A stretch of 64,000 nt of DNA, taken from Alphaproteobacteria bacterium (GTDB lineage: Bacteria > Pseudomonadota > Alphaproteobacteria > Rhodobacterales > Rhodobacteraceae). The notes beneath the pieces were generated by a model. It saw nothing but the letters and a program-made list of their open reading frames with translations, did not search any database and had not been told where the DNA came from. Below, piece by piece: positions 25,936 through 36,045 of this stretch. Where the stretch lies: assembly GCA_029289325.1 (NCBI GenBank), contig JARFTV010000007.1, positions 55,390 through 119,389 of the forward strand. The letters run 5' to 3'. Made by a program: the position numbers and the translations under genes. Position 1 is the stretch's first letter. Each line of letters starts with the position of its first letter.

Positions 25936-27341
25936 ACGCAGCGACAAAGCTTCCGCTGGAGCTGGGGCCGATCCATTTCGTCGGCATCGGCGGGATCGGC
26001 ATGTCGGGGATCGCCGAGGTGCTGATCACGCTGGGCTATCAGGTGCAGGGCTCGGATGCGAAGGCGTCGAAGATCACCGACCGGCTGGTCAAGCTGGGCG
26101 CGCGGTTCTTCGAGGGGCAGAAGGCCGAGAACATCGGCGATGGTGTCTCGGTCGTGGTGATCTCCTCCGCGATCAAGAAGGGAAACCCCGAGCTGGAAGA
26201 GGCGCGGCGGCGGAAGCTGCCGGTGGTGCGGCGGGCCGAGATGCTGGCGGAGCTGATGAGGCTGCGGTCGAACATCGCCATCGCCGGGACGCATGGCAAG
26301 ACCACGACCACGACGATGGTGGCGACGCTGCTGGACAAGGGCGGTTTTGACCCGACCGTGATCAACGGCGGGGTGATCCATGCCTATGGCTCGAACGCGC
26401 GGGCCGGGGCGGGGGAGTGGATGGTGGTCGAGGCTGACGAAAGCGATGGCAGCTTCAACCGTCTTCCGGCGACGATCGCGATCGTCACCAACATCGACCC
26501 CGAGCATATGGAGCACTGGCACACCTTCGACGCGCTGCGGAAAGGGTTTCTGGATTTCGTGTCGAACGTGCCGTTCTACGGCCTTGCGGTCTGCTGCACC
26601 GACCATGCCGAGGTGCAGGCGCTGGTCGGTCGGGTGACGGATCGCCGCGTGGTGACCTTTGGCTTCAACGCTCAGGCCGATGTACGGGCGGTGAACCTGC
26701 GCTACGAGAACGGGGTTGCGCATTTCGACATCGCATTGCAGGCCGAGGGGTCGGTGATCGAGGGCTGCACCCTGCCGATGCCGGGGGATCACAACGTGTC
26801 GAACGCGCTGTCCGCCGTGGCGGTGGCGCGGCATCTGGGGATGAAGAAGGACGAGATCCGCGAGGCTCTGGCCGGGTTTGCCGGCGTGAACCGCCGGTTC
26901 ACCAAGGTGGCCGAGGTCAACGGGGTGACGATCATCGACGACTACGGTCACCACCCGGTCGAGATCGCGGCGGTCCTGAAGGCGGCGCGGCAGGCGACGA
27001 AAGGCCGGATCATCGCTGTCCACCAGCCGCACCGCTACAGCCGCCTGTCGCATCTCTTCGAGGAGTTCTGCACCTGCTTCAACGAGGCCGATGTGGTGGC
27101 CATCGCCGAGGTCTATGCCGCGGGTGAGGAGCCGATCCCAGGGGCGAGCCGCGACGATCTGGTGGCGGGTCTGATCGCCCATGGCCACCGTCATGCCCGC
27201 GCCTTGCAGGATGACTCCGAGCTGGCGCGGCTGGTGAAGGAACAGGCGCAGCCGGGGGATATGGTGGTCTGCCTCGGGGCTGGCACGATCAGTTCCTGGG
27301 CCAATGCGCTGCCCGGCAAGCTGATGGGACAGGCGGCATGA
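25932..27341 (+). CDS. murC: UDP-N-acetylmuramate-L-alanine ligase
   Basis: A 469-residue Mur ligase adding L-Ala to UDP-MurNAc. It has the Rossmann start [14 protein letters not shown], the ATP-binding [11 protein letters not shown] motif (~113-123) and [10 protein letters not shown] in the C-terminal domain. It overlaps murG (ATGA). Two DUF2484 genes lie between it and murB. Confidence 0.97.
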   Translation: MNAATKLPLELGPIHFVGIGGIGMSGIAEVLITLGYQVQGSDAKASKITDRLVKLGARFFEGQKAENIGDGVSVVVISSAIKKGNPELEEARRRKLPVVRRAEMLAELMRLRSNIAIAGTHGKTTTTTMVATLLDKGGFDPTVINGGVIHAYGSNARAGAGEWMVVEADESDGSFNRLPATIAIVTNIDPEHMEHWHTFDALRKGFLDFVSNVPFYGLAVCCTDHAEVQALVGRVTDRRVVTFGFNAQADVRAVNLRYENGVAHFDIALQAEGSVIEGCTLPMPGDHNVSNALSAVAVARHLGMKKDEIREALAGFAGVNRRFTKVAEVNGVTIIDDYGHHPVEIAAVLKAARQATKGRIIAVHQPHRYSRLSHLFEEFCTCFNEADVVAIAEVYAAGEEPIPGASRDDLVAGLIAHGHRHARALQDDSELARLVKEQAQPGDMVVCLGAGTISSWANALPGKLMGQAA

Positions 27342-27374
27342 GGGGCGGCACGGCTTCTCGGAAACGCCTGCAAG

Positions 27375-27388
27375 GTCCTTCGAAGGAC
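27375..27388. repeat. Perfect 14-base palindrome after murC
   Basis: GTCCTTCGAAGGAC is perfectly self-complementary and lies 33 bases after the murC stop and 30 bases before the first DUF2484 gene. It could be a weak attenuator or a protein-binding site. Confidence 0.5.
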
Positions 27389-27417
27389 GTCGGTACCCGG
27401 TGCCGATCGGCCCGCGC

Positions 27418-27684
27418 ATGAGCCTGCCGTTGCTCCTTGGGGCGCTGTGGGTGGTCGCTTCGGCGATCACCGCGATGCTGCCGATGCGGCAGCAGATGGT
27501 GCCGGGTATCGCGCTGTTGCTGACTGCTCCGGTGCTGCTGGTCTGGATCGGTCTGGTCCATGGCTGGTTCTGGCTGGCCATCGGCCTGTTCGCCTTCCTG
27601 TCGATGTTCCGCAATCCGCTCCTTTATTTCGCGCGCCGCGCGCTGGGTCGTCCCGCGCCCTTGCCGAAGGAGCTTGAGAAGTGA
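27418..27684 (+). CDS. DUF2484 family membrane protein, copy 1
   Basis: An 88-residue protein with three hydrophobic helices and a P-M-R-Q-Q segment, then F-L-S-M-F-R-N-P-L-L-Y near the end, as in the DUF2484 family of Rhodobacteraceae. The ATG at 27418 is preferred to GTG 27400. Its stop overlaps the start of copy 2. The family has no known function, but its place between murC and murB suggests a link to envelope growth. Confidence 0.85.
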   Translation: MSLPLLLGALWVVASAITAMLPMRQQMVPGIALLLTAPVLLVWIGLVHGWFWLAIGLFAFLSMFRNPLLYFARRALGRPAPLPKELEK

Positions 27685-27926
27685 TGGCCCCGCTTGCCCT
27701 TTGCATGGTCTGGCTCATCGCGGCGAATGTCATCGCGATGTTCCCCTCGCGCGATTACCACTGGCGCGCGGCCTATGGGCTGATTGCGCTGGGGGTGCCG
27801 CTTCTGGGCTGGGTCACATGGGAGCTTGGCCCGGTCGTGGGCCTTGTCCTGCTTGCCGCCGGAGCCTCGATCCTGCGCTGGCCGGTGATCTATCTCTGGC
27901 GCTGGCTGCGGCGGCAGGCGGATTAG
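27681..27926 (+). CDS. DUF2484 family membrane protein, copy 2
   Basis: An 81-residue, three-helix protein of the same general plan as copy 1: W-L-I-A-A-N-V-I-A-M-F-P-S-R-D, a central hydrophobic pair, and L-R-W-P-V-I-Y-L-W-R at the end. It overlaps copy 1 by 4 bases, so the two may be co-translated. Divergence between the copies is high, which points to an old duplication. Function unknown. Confidence 0.85.
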   Translation: MMAPLALCMVWLIAANVIAMFPSRDYHWRAAYGLIALGVPLLGWVTWELGPVVGLVLLAAGASILRWPVIYLWRWLRRQAD

Positions 27927-27989
27927 GCCCGTGCCGGGGCGCGCCCCATCCCTCTTGAACCGCGACCGAAACCGCCGCAGAAGGCGCGC

Positions 27990-28916
27990 ATGACGACGCT
28001 TCCCACTCCACGCGGCGCCTTGACCGCGGACCGGCCATTGGCCGACCTGACCTGGCTGCGGGTCGGCGGCCCCGCCGACTGGCTGTTCCTGCCCGCGGAC
28101 GAGGACGATCTGGCGGGCTTCCTTGCCGGGCTCGACCCGGCGATCCCGGTCTTTCCGATGGGCGTGGGGTCAAACCTGATCGTCCGGGATGGCGGCATCC
28201 GGGCCGTGGTGATCCGGCTGGGCCGCGGCTTCAACGGGATTTCCATCGCGGGCGACCGGGTGACCGCCGGTGCGGCGGCGCTGGACGCCCATGTCGCCCG
28301 CCGGGCGGCCGAGGCGGGGCTTGACCTCACCTTCCTGCGGACCATCCCCGGCTCGATCGGCGGGGCAGTGCGGATGAACGCGGGCTGCTATGGCTCATAC
28401 GTTGCCGATGTGCTGGAGGAGGTGCGGATCATCACCCGCGACGGTCGGGTCGAGACGCTCCCGGCCTCGGCGCTGTCCTTGGCCTATCGGCAAAGCACCT
28501 TGCCCGAGGGCGCGGTGATCATCGGCGCCACCTTCCGCGCCGGTCGGGGCGACCCCGCGGCGCTTGAGGCGCGGATGGTTGACCAGATCGCCAGACGCGA
28601 CGCCTCCCAGCCGACCAAGGACCGCAGCGCGGGGTCCACCTTCCGCAATCCGGCCGGCTACAGCTCGACCGGGCGCGCGGACGACACGCATGAGCTGAAG
28701 GCCTGGAAGGTGATCGACGACGCCGGGATGCGCGGCGCGCGGCTTGGCGGGGCGCAGATGTCCCAGATGCACTCCAACTTCCTGATCAACGCCGGGGGGG
28801 CAACCGCCGCCGATCTGGAAAATCTGGGCGAGGAAGTAAGAAAAAAGGTTTTCCAATCAAGCGGCATCACGCTAGAGTGGGAAATCATGCGGGTCGGAGA
28901 ACATCCGCAGGAATAA
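27990..28916 (+). CDS. murB: UDP-N-acetylenolpyruvoylglucosamine reductase
   Basis: A 308-residue flavoenzyme that reduces UDP-GlcNAc-enolpyruvate to UDP-MurNAc. FAD-binding regions are [12 protein letters not shown] and [17 protein letters not shown]. The catalytic Ser lies in [11 protein letters not shown], and H-S-N-F-L-I-N is near the C-terminus. It is a type II-like length with the usual domain order. The next gene, ddl, starts 39 bases after its stop. Confidence 0.96.
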   Translation: MTTLPTPRGALTADRPLADLTWLRVGGPADWLFLPADEDDLAGFLAGLDPAIPVFPMGVGSNLIVRDGGIRAVVIRLGRGFNGISIAGDRVTAGAAALDAHVARRAAEAGLDLTFLRTIPGSIGGAVRMNAGCYGSYVADVLEEVRIITRDGRVETLPASALSLAYRQSTLPEGAVIIGATFRAGRGDPAALEARMVDQIARRDASQPTKDRSAGSTFRNPAGYSSTGRADDTHELKAWKVIDDAGMRGARLGGAQMSQMHSNFLINAGGATAADLENLGEEVRKKVFQSSGITLEWEIMRVGEHPQE

Positions 28917-28955
28917 TGAAATCACGGGGCGCAAAAGTCCCGGATGAGGCAGAAA

Positions 28956-29876
28956 ATGGCGGGCACATCGAGCAGGATGGCCCCCCGAGTGGCAGTGTTG
29001 ATGGGTGGGCTTTCCGCTGAGCGGGAGGTCTCGCTGGTCTCTGGGCGCGAATGCGCCAAGGCACTCCGGGAGGCCGGGTATGAGGTGGTCGAGGTCGATT
29101 GCGGCCCCGATCTGCCTGTGCGCCTGGCCGAGATCCGTCCTGACGTCTGTTTCAACGCACTGCACGGCCGCTGGGGGGAGGATGGCTGCGTCCAGGGCAT
29201 CCTGGAATGGCTGCGCATCCCCTATACCCATTCCGGTGTCCTTGCCTCGGCCCTGGCGATGGACAAGGCCAAGACCAAGGAGGTCTATGCCGCCGCCGGG
29301 CTGCCGGTCGTGGAAAGCGTGCTGGCCACCCGGGACGAGGTCGCCGCCGGCCATGTGCTGAAGCCGCCTTATGTGGTGAAACCGAACAACGAAGGCTCCT
29401 CCGTCGGGGTTTATATCGTGCGCGAGGGGGCCAATGCGCCGCGGCTGGCCGAGGCGATGCCGGCCACCGTCATGGTGGAGACCTACGCGCCGGGGCGCGA
29501 GCTGACGACGACCGTGATGGGCGACCGGGCGCTGGGGGTGACGGATATCATCACCGACGGCTGGTATGATTATGACGCCAAGTACAAGCCGGGCGGCAGC
29601 CGCCATGAATGCCCGGCGAAGATCCCGGCCGAGATCGAGGCGGCGTGCCTGGACTACGCGCTGCGTGCGCATCGGGCGCTGGGCTGCCGGGGCGTCAGCC
29701 GCACCGATTTCCGCTGGGATGAGGCGCGCGGGCTGGCCGGGCTGATCCTGCTGGAGACCAATACCCAGCCGGGCATGACGCCCACCTCGCTGGCCCCGGA
29801 ACAGGCGGCCATGCAGGGGATCGGCTTCCCCGAGTTCTGCGCCTGGATGGTGAGGGACGCGTCATGCAACCGCTGA
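28956..29876 (+). CDS. ddl: D-alanine-D-alanine ligase
   Basis: A 306-residue ATP-grasp enzyme. It has the N-terminal [10 protein letters not shown] motif, [10 protein letters not shown] in the ATP-grasp domain, and [12 protein letters not shown] at the metal and D-Ala sites. The start at 28956 (M-A-G-T-S-S) has GAGG 6 bases upstream; ATGs at 28944 and 28977 are alternatives. It overlaps ftsQ by 13 bases. Confidence 0.96.
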   Translation: MAGTSSRMAPRVAVLMGGLSAEREVSLVSGRECAKALREAGYEVVEVDCGPDLPVRLAEIRPDVCFNALHGRWGEDGCVQGILEWLRIPYTHSGVLASALAMDKAKTKEVYAAAGLPVVESVLATRDEVAAGHVLKPPYVVKPNNEGSSVGVYIVREGANAPRLAEAMPATVMVETYAPGRELTTTVMGDRALGVTDIITDGWYDYDAKYKPGGSRHECPAKIPAEIEAACLDYALRAHRALGCRGVSRTDFRWDEARGLAGLILLETNTQPGMTPTSLAPEQAAMQGIGFPEFCAWMVRDASCNR

Positions 29877-30769
29877 CCGCCCTGCGCGCCCATCCGCGGC
29901 GCCCCACCCTCCGTCGCGATCCGGCACCGTCGAAATGGGCATACCGGCTGCAGCGCTGGATGCTGACGCCCTATGTGCGCTTGTTCCTGCGGACCGGCCT
30001 GCCGACGCTGGTGCTGGTCGGCGGGGTGGGGATCTGGTTCAGCCATGAACCCAACCGTCTGGCCCTGATTGCCCAACTGACCCATCTGCGGCAGGAGTTC
30101 GAGGCACGCCCCGAATTCCGCGTCTCGCTTGCCAGGGTCGAGGGGGCCTCGCCCGAATTGGCCGAGGCGGTGCGGGCCCGGCTGGCGCTGCCCCTGCCGA
30201 TGTCCTCGTTCGATATCGACCTGGTTGCCGCGCGCGAACGGATCGAGGCATTGGACGCCGTGCAGCGCGCGGACCTGCGCGTGCGCTCGGGCGGGGTGCT
30301 GCAAGTGACCATTACCGAGCGCGAGCCGGTGGCGATCTGGCGGAACGAGGCGGGCTTGACGCTTGTGGACAAGGAAGGCCACCGCGTCGCGGGCCTTCGG
30401 TCCCGTGCCGACCGGTCCGACCTGCCGCTTGTCGCGGGTGAGGGCGCCGACCGCGCCATGCCCGAGGCGCTGGCCCTGTTCGATGCTGCGGGTCCCCTTC
30501 TGCAGCGCATCCGCGGCCTTGTCCGCGTCGGTGAGCGGCGCTGGGACCTGGTCCTTGACCGCGACCAGCGCGTCCTTCTGCCCGAGACCAACCCGGTCCA
30601 GGCCCTCGAGCGTCTGCTCGCGCTCGACCATGCCCAGGACATCATGAACCGCGACGTCCTGACCGTCGACCTGCGGTCCGATCATCGCCCGACCCTTCGC
30701 CTTACCCCCAACGCCCTTGCCGAGCTCCGCCGCGCGCAAGGCATCGAAACCGTGGAGAACGAACTGTGA
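29864..30769 (+). CDS. ftsQ: Cell division protein FtsQ
   Basis: A 301-residue bitopic protein. It has a basic cytoplasmic N-terminus, one transmembrane helix (~45-63), then a POTRA domain (~85-155, with the family's [10 protein letters not shown] and V-D-K-E-G-H-R-V) and the FtsQ C-domain (V-L-L-P-E-T-N-P). It links early and late divisome proteins. It overlaps ftsA by 4 bases. Confidence 0.94.
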   Translation: MQPLTALRAHPRRPTLRRDPAPSKWAYRLQRWMLTPYVRLFLRTGLPTLVLVGGVGIWFSHEPNRLALIAQLTHLRQEFEARPEFRVSLARVEGASPELAEAVRARLALPLPMSSFDIDLVAARERIEALDAVQRADLRVRSGGVLQVTITEREPVAIWRNEAGLTLVDKEGHRVAGLRSRADRSDLPLVAGEGADRAMPEALALFDAAGPLLQRIRGLVRVGERRWDLVLDRDQRVLLPETNPVQALERLLALDHAQDIMNRDVLTVDLRSDHRPTLRLTPNALAELRRAQGIETVENEL

Positions 30770-32100
30770 CCGATCTCTATACTTCCCAGCGCGCCATGCG
30801 GAACATGCGTCGGGCTGCCATGCAGCGCGGCGTGATCGCCATCCTTGACGTGGGCACCTCGAAGATCGCCTGCCTCATCCTGCGCTTCGACGGGCCGGAT
30901 CGGCTGCGCGAACAGGACGGGGTGGGGCCAATGGCCGGCCAAAGCCAGTTCCGGGTGATCGGTGCGGCCACCACGCGCAGCCGGGGTGTCCGCTTCGGCG
31001 AGATCGCGGTGATGAACGAGACCGAGCGTGCGATCCGCACCGCCGTCCAGGCGGCGCAAAAGATGGCCAATGTCCGCGTCGACCATGTGATCGCCTGTTT
31101 CTCGGGCGCGGCTCCGCGCAGCTATGGGCTGGCGGGGGAACTGGAGCTGCAGGACAGCGTCGTCACCGAACAGGACGTCAGCCGCGTGCTTGCCTCCTGT
31201 GATGTGCCCGACCTCGGGCAGGGGCGCGAGGTGCTGCACGCCCAGCCGGTGAACTTCGCGCTTGACCATCGCTCGGGCCTTGGCGATCCGCGCGGGCAGA
31301 TCGGGCACCGTCTGGCCTGCGACATGCACCTCTTGTCGGTGGACGGGGACGTGGTGCAGAACCTGCTCTACTGCATCAAACGCTGCGACCTGGAACTCGC
31401 CGGGATCGCCTCGTCCGCCTATGTCTCGGGCATCTCTTCGCTTGTCGAGGACGAGCAGGAACTGGGCGCGGCCTGCATCGACATGGGCGGCGGGGCGACG
31501 GGCCTGTCGATCTTCATCAAGAAGCACATGATCTACGCCGACAGCGTCCGCATGGGCGGCGATCATGTGACCTCGGACATCTCCAAGGGGCTGCAAATCC
31601 CGATGGCGGTGGCCGAACGCATCAAGACCCGCCACGGCGGTCTTTATGCCACCGGCATGGACGACCGCGAGATGATCGACATCGGCGGTGACAGCGGCGA
31701 CTGGGAAAAGGACCGCCGCCAGATCAGCCGGACCGAGCTGATCGGCATCATGCGCCCGCGTGTCGAGGAAATCCTGGAGGAAGTCCGCGCCACGCTGGAC
31801 GCGGCCGGCTTTGACAGCCTGCCCAGCCAGCAGATCGTCCTGACCGGGGGCGGCAGCCAGATCCCGGGGCTGGACGGGCTGGCGACCCGCATCCTTGGCC
31901 AGCGCGTCCGCCTTGGCCGCCCGCTGCGTGTTCAGGGCCTGCCGCAGGCGGCGACGGGGGCGGCCTTCGCCTCGGCCGTGGGGCTTTGTCTCTTTGCCGC
32001 GCACCCGCAGGACGAATGGTGGGACTTCGAAATTCCCGCCGAACGCTACCCTGCGCGCTCGCTCCGCAGGGCCGTCAAATGGTTCAAGGACAACTGGTGA
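30766..32100 (+). CDS. ftsA: Cell division protein FtsA
   Basis: A 444-residue actin-like protein that tethers FtsZ to the membrane. The phosphate-binding A-I-L-D-V-G-T-S-K-I-A motif, I-D-M-G-G-G-A-T and the V-L-T-G-G-G-S-Q-I-P-G segment mark the actin fold. The C-terminal R-R-A-V-K-W-F-K-D-N-W is the expected amphipathic membrane-targeting helix. The GTG start overlaps the ftsQ stop, and an N-terminal M-R-N-M-R-R-A-A-M-Q-R-G lead-in is typical of the group. Confidence 0.96.
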   Translation: MTDLYTSQRAMRNMRRAAMQRGVIAILDVGTSKIACLILRFDGPDRLREQDGVGPMAGQSQFRVIGAATTRSRGVRFGEIAVMNETERAIRTAVQAAQKMANVRVDHVIACFSGAAPRSYGLAGELELQDSVVTEQDVSRVLASCDVPDLGQGREVLHAQPVNFALDHRSGLGDPRGQIGHRLACDMHLLSVDGDVVQNLLYCIKRCDLELAGIASSAYVSGISSLVEDEQELGAACIDMGGGATGLSIFIKKHMIYADSVRMGGDHVTSDISKGLQIPMAVAERIKTRHGGLYATGMDDREMIDIGGDSGDWEKDRRQISRTELIGIMRPRVEEILEEVRATLDAAGFDSLPSQQIVLTGGGSQIPGLDGLATRILGQRVRLGRPLRVQGLPQAATGAAFASAVGLCLFAAHPQDEWWDFEIPAERYPARSLRRAVKWFKDNW

Positions 32101-32301
32101 CCACCACATCCGGCCATCCAAGCGAAATACCGCTGAAATCCGGGGCCGACACCCCAGATTTTGCGCGCCGCGCAGAGTTTTTGCGTGACGTTTTTCCACG
32201 TTGTGGATAGAATCGGGGATAAATCGGCCCTTTTTGCACGCGTCGCGTGTGCCGGGTCGGAAAAGAAACAGGCGGCGGACAAGAAACGGACGGGCAAACC
32301 C
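32101..32301 (+). promoter_or_regulatory. ftsZ upstream region with DnaA-box-like and GANTC sites
   Basis: This 201-base gap is the only sizeable one inside the division cluster, so ftsZ probably has its own promoter here. At 32202-32210, TGTGGATAG matches the DnaA box (TGTGGATAA) in 8 of 9 bases, inside the inverted repeat TCCAC-GTT-GTGGA. It is overlapped by GAATC at 32210-32214, a CcrM-type GANTC methylation site. Exact -35/-10 elements are not clear to me. Confidence 0.5.
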
Positions 32302-33966
32302 ATGGCACTCAATCTGATGATGACTTCCGAGCGTGAAGAACTCAAGCCGCGCATCACCGTCTTCGGTGTGGGCGGGGCGGGTGGCAACGCGGTGAACAAC
32401 ATGATCGACAAGATGCTGGAAGGCGTCGAGTTTGTTGTGGCCAACACCGATGCCCAGGCGCTTCAGCAAAGCCGGGCCGAGGCGCGGATCCAGATGGGTG
32501 TGAAGGCAACCGAAGGGCTGGGCGCGGGCGCGCGGCCCTCGGTCGGCGCGGCGGCGGCCGAGGAGACGATCGAGGAGATCGTTGATCACCTGGCGGGCGC
32601 GCACATGTGCTTCATCACCGCCGGCATGGGCGGCGGTACCGGCACAGGCGCGGCTCCGATCATCGCCCAGGCCGCGCGCGAGCTTGGCGTGCTGACCGTC
32701 GGCGTCGTGACCAAGCCCTTCCAGTTCGAGGGCAACAAGCGCATGAAACAGGCCGAGCAGGGGATCGAGGCCCTGCAGAAGGTCGTCGACACCCTCATCA
32801 TCATCCCGAACCAGAACCTCTTCCGCCTCGCGAATGAGCGCACCACCTTCACCGAGGCCTTCGCGATGGCCGACAACGTCCTTTACCAGGGCGTGAAAGG
32901 CATCTCCGACCTGATGGTGCGTCCCGGCCTGATCAACCTCGACTTCGCCGACGTCCGCTCGGTGATGGACGAGATGGGCAAGGCGATGATGGGCACCGGC
33001 GAGGCCGAGGGCGAGGATCGCGCGGTCCAGGCGGCCGAAAAGGCGATCGCCAACCCGCTTCTGGACGAGATCAGCCTGAACGGGGCCAAGGGCGTCCTGA
33101 TCAACATCACTGGCGGCCATGACCTGACCCTGTTCGAACTGGACGAGGCCGCGAACATCATCCGCGAGAAGGTCGATCCCGAGGCGAACATCATCGTCGG
33201 TTCGACCCTCGACACCGATATGGAAGGCCGCATCCGCGTTTCGGTCGTCGCTACCGGCATCGACGCCTCGGCCGCGAACAAGGCCGAGATCCCGGTCGCG
33301 CGGCGCAGCATGGCCGCGCCGCTGACCCTTGCGCCCGCACCGCAGCAGCCCGAGCAGCCCCGCGCGGCCGAGCCCGTGGCAGCGCCCGCTCCTGCCCCTG
33401 CGCAGATGGCGATGTCGATCGCCGACGAGCCCGAGTTCGACGACATGGACTCCGAGCCGACCTTCGACCCCTTCTCGGCCCGCGCCGGCATGGACCACGA
33501 GCCCGTGGCCGACGACCTGCCGCCCCCCGCCTATCGCCCGGCGCCGCAGCAGCAGCAGCCCGCGGTGACCCGCTCGACCCCTGCCGCGATCGAGGCCGAT
33601 CCTTCGGTCTTCGTCGCGCCGCGCCCGCGTGCGGCTGGCCAGCCCTCGCCCGAGGCCTTGGCGCGCCTGCAGGCGGCGGTCAGCCGTCCTGCCGCCGCGG
33701 CAGCTCCGGCACAGCAGAAATACACCCGCCCGTCCCCGGTCGCGGCGGCTCCCGCCCCGGCCACCCCGGCGCAGGGCGGTGCCAAGCCGCGCTTCGGGAT
33801 CGGCTCGCTGATCAACCGCATGGCTGGACATCTTGAGACCCCCGGCGCCACCGCCCCGGCCGCGCGCACGCAGCCGCCGGTCACCGCCTATGACGACGAT
33901 CAGGACATGGGAACCGATCAGGACCGGATCGAGATTCCCGCCTTCCTGCGCCGCCAGGCGAACTGA
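32302..33966 (+). CDS. ftsZ: Cell division protein FtsZ
   Basis: A 554-residue tubulin-like GTPase forming the division ring. The GTP-binding core (~10-320) includes the signature [12 protein letters not shown] near residue 110 and the synergy loop region N-L-D-F-A-D-V. A long Pro/Ala/Gln-rich disordered linker (~335-535) follows, then the conserved C-terminal peptide [12 protein letters not shown] that binds FtsA and other partners. The protein is much longer than E. coli FtsZ because of the linker, as in other alphaproteobacteria. ATG 32302 was chosen over 32161, which would add an atypical leader. Confidence 0.97.
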   Translation: MALNLMMTSEREELKPRITVFGVGGAGGNAVNNMIDKMLEGVEFVVANTDAQALQQSRAEARIQMGVKATEGLGAGARPSVGAAAAEETIEEIVDHLAGAHMCFITAGMGGGTGTGAAPIIAQAARELGVLTVGVVTKPFQFEGNKRMKQAEQGIEALQKVVDTLIIIPNQNLFRLANERTTFTEAFAMADNVLYQGVKGISDLMVRPGLINLDFADVRSVMDEMGKAMMGTGEAEGEDRAVQAAEKAIANPLLDEISLNGAKGVLINITGGHDLTLFELDEAANIIREKVDPEANIIVGSTLDTDMEGRIRVSVVATGIDASAANKAEIPVARRSMAAPLTLAPAPQQPEQPRAAEPVAAPAPAPAQMAMSIADEPEFDDMDSEPTFDPFSARAGMDHEPVADDLPPPAYRPAPQQQQPAVTRSTPAAIEADPSVFVAPRPRAAGQPSPEALARLQAAVSRPAAAAAPAQQKYTRPSPVAAAPAPATPAQGGAKPRFGIGSLINRMAGHLETPGATAPAARTQPPVTAYDDDQDMGTDQDRIEIPAFLRRQAN

Positions 33967-33992
33967 GGCAGGATTCCGACGCTGTTGCAAGG

Positions 33993-34014
33993 GGCCCGGG
34001 AGACCGGGCCTTTT
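33993..34014 (+). terminator. Rho-independent terminator after ftsZ
   Basis: Arms GGCCCGG and CCGGGCC with a 4-base loop (GAGA), followed directly by TTTT, lie 27 bases after the ftsZ stop. This is a textbook intrinsic terminator closing the dcw operon. Confidence 0.85.
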
Positions 34015-34023
34015 CCATTTGAA

Positions 34024-34154
34024 AACAGCATGTTGTGGTGTGTTGCGAAGCTGACATATACCGTCACAAAGAGTGAGTTGTTAAGAGTTTCTCAAGGGAC
34101 TAGCTAATGCAGCGAAAGGCTGGCTAAGACCGGCTGCATCTAAAGGTTGGCGTC
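34024..34154 (+). promoter_or_regulatory. lpxC promoter/leader region
   Basis: The stretch between the ftsZ terminator and lpxC is AT-richer than its neighbours. TTGTGG followed by TATACC with an 18-base spacer (about 34034-34063) is a possible sigma-70 promoter. Further down, ATGCAGC (34107-34113) pairs with GCTGCAT (34133-34139) to form a hairpin just before the ribosome site. Both assignments are tentative. Confidence 0.4.
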
Positions 34155-35069
34155 GTGCAGAATACCCTGGCTACTCCTGCGACCTTCACCGGGCTTGGCC
34201 TGCATACCGGCCAGCCGGTGCGCATGACCGTGCGCCCGGCGCCGGCAGACCATGGCATCTGGTTCCGTCGCACCGATCTTCCCGGCCGTCCGCTGGTCCC
34301 TGCCCGCTGGGATGCCGTCACGCCCTCGCGCCTTTGCACCGTGGTCGAGGCGGGGGAGGCTTCGGTCTCCACCATCGAACATGTCATGGCGGCGCTGGCG
34401 GGATCGGCGGTCCATAACGCCCTTATCGACATCGACGGCCCCGAGGTCCCGATTCTGGATGGCTCGGCCATGCCCTTCGTCGCCGGCTTCCTGAACGCCG
34501 GGATCGAAGAGCAGGAGGCGCCGGTCCGCGCCATCCGTGTGCTGAAGCCGGTCGAGGTCCGCGAGGGCGAGGCGGTGGCCCGACTCGAGCCGGCCGACAT
34601 GCTGGAAATCGACTTCCGTATCGACTTTGCCGAGACCGCGATCGGGATGCAGTCGCGCCGCCTCAACATGGCCAACGGCGCCTTCGTGCGCGAGCTTTCC
34701 GACAGCCGGACCTTCTGCCGCCAGTCGGATGTCGATGCCATGCGGGCCAATGGTCTGGCGCTTGGCGGCACTCTGGAAAACGCGGTGGTTTTCGACGGCG
34801 ACCGGGTGCTTTCGCCCGGCGGCCTGCGCCATGTAGATGAGCCTGTGCGCCACAAGATGCTGGACGCGGTGGGCGATCTGGCGCTGGCCGGTGGCCCGAT
34901 CCTGGGCCGCTACACCGGCGAACGGGCGGGTCATGCACTCACGAACCGGCTCCTCAGGGCGCTCTTTGCCGACCCTACGGCCTGGCGCGTGGTGGATTGT
35001 GGGCCGCAGACTCTGGGCAAGCTGCCCGGCGTCGGCGTCCATGCGGGCGACCTGCCTTCGCACGCCTGA
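34155..35069 (+). CDS. lpxC: UDP-3-O-acyl-N-acetylglucosamine deacetylase
   Basis: A 304-residue zinc deacetylase, the committed step of lipid A synthesis. Zinc ligands are seen in S-T-I-E-H-V-M-A-A-L and H-K-M-L-D-A-V-G-D-L-A-L. The N-terminal T-G-L-G-L-H-T-G and D-G-S-A-M-P-F motifs are conserved, and a catalytic His is likely in G-H-A-L-T-N. The start is GTG with AAGG upstream. The gene lies after ftsZ, as in many proteobacteria. Confidence 0.96.
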   Translation: MQNTLATPATFTGLGLHTGQPVRMTVRPAPADHGIWFRRTDLPGRPLVPARWDAVTPSRLCTVVEAGEASVSTIEHVMAALAGSAVHNALIDIDGPEVPILDGSAMPFVAGFLNAGIEEQEAPVRAIRVLKPVEVREGEAVARLEPADMLEIDFRIDFAETAIGMQSRRLNMANGAFVRELSDSRTFCRQSDVDAMRANGLALGGTLENAVVFDGDRVLSPGGLRHVDEPVRHKMLDAVGDLALAGGPILGRYTGERAGHALTNRLLRALFADPTAWRVVDCGPQTLGKLPGVGVHAGDLPSHA

Positions 35070-35205
35070 CCATTTCCCCGGCACGGAAAAGTCACGAAAG
35101 GCGTTTTGCGCCCCGGATTTTTCTGTGCTAGGACAAGTCAAATCGTCCGGGCGGCTGGCCCGATGCGGCTAGCCGGACAGGGGCAAGACTTTGGATAGGC
35201 GGAAT

Positions 35206-36045
35206 ATGTCAGGCAGCAGGCCCGGCGCAGGGTTTCTCACAGTCGCGCTGATCGCAGGCGTGCTCGCGGGTTGCGCCCGTGGCCCGCAGGACCGCGCTCT
35301 CGACACCTATTCGGCGGAAGAGATCTTCAAGCGCGGCGAGCTTGAGCTTGAAAGCAACCGCAAGCCGAAAGAGGCGCTGATCTACTTCCAGGAGGTGGAG
35401 CGGCTTTATCCCTACACCGAATTCGCCAAGCGCGCCCTGATCATGCAGGCCTATACGCACCACAAGGCCAAGCAATACCCCGAAGCGCGGGACGCCGCCC
35501 AGCGGTTCCTCGACTTCTATCCGGGGGATGAGGACGCACCCTACGCGCTGTATCTGATGGCGCTCAGCTATTACGACCAGATCGACGATGTCGGCCGCGA
35601 CCAGGGGATCACCTTCCAGGCGCTCTCTGGAATGCGCGATGTGATCGAGACCTATCCCGACAGCGAATATGCCCGCTCGGCGATCCTGAAGTTCGACCTC
35701 GCCTTCGACCAGCTTGCCGCCAAGGAGATGGAGGTCGGCCGCTACTACCTCAAGCGCCGCCATTACACCGCCGCGATCAACCGCTTCCGTGTCGTGGTGC
35801 AGGATTTCCAGACCACCACCCACACGGCCGAGGCGCTGCACCGGCTGGTGGAAAGCTATGTCGCCCTGGGCCTGAACGACGAGGCGCAGACGGCCGCGGC
35901 GATCCTGGGCTACAACTACCAGTCCTCGCCCTTCTACGAGGACAGCTTCCGCCTGCTGAAGGGCAAGGGCCTTGCACCCGAGGCCAGGGGCGAAAGCTGG
36001 CTGCGCACGATCTACCGCCAGATGGTGCGGGGCGAGTGGTTGTAG
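35206..36045 (+). CDS. bamD: Outer membrane protein assembly lipoprotein BamD
   Basis: A 279-residue lipoprotein with a type II signal (lipobox L-A-G-C near residue 22) and five TPR-like repeats: E-I-F-K-R-G-E-L-E-L, then E-A-L-I-Y-F-Q-E-V-E-R-L-Y-P-Y and R-Y-Y-L-K-R-R-H-Y-T-A-A-I-N-R-F. It is an essential part of the BAM complex at the inner leaflet of the outer membrane. ATG 35206 with AGGCGGA upstream is preferred over TTG 35191. Its stop codon TAG is embedded in the left arm of a perfect palindrome (36042-36069). Confidence 0.96.
   Translation: MSGSRPGAGFLTVALIAGVLAGCARGPQDRALDTYSAEEIFKRGELELESNRKPKEALIYFQEVERLYPYTEFAKRALIMQAYTHHKAKQYPEARDAAQRFLDFYPGDEDAPYALYLMALSYYDQIDDVGRDQGITFQALSGMRDVIETYPDSEYARSAILKFDLAFDQLAAKEMEVGRYYLKRRHYTAAINRFRVVVQDFQTTTHTAEALHRLVESYVALGLNDEAQTAAAILGYNYQSSPFYEDSFRLLKGKGLAPEARGESWLRTIYRQMVRGEWL

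Noticed and set aside
32161..32301. Upstream start for ftsZ adding 47 residues
   Set aside because: The extension crosses the DnaA-box/promoter region and is not seen in FtsZ proteins, which start M-A-L-N-L close to the core.
30682..33990. 1102-codon open frame on the minus strand across ftsA-ftsZ
   Set aside because: Antisense shadow of two certain genes, with low-complexity Arg/Gly/His composition.
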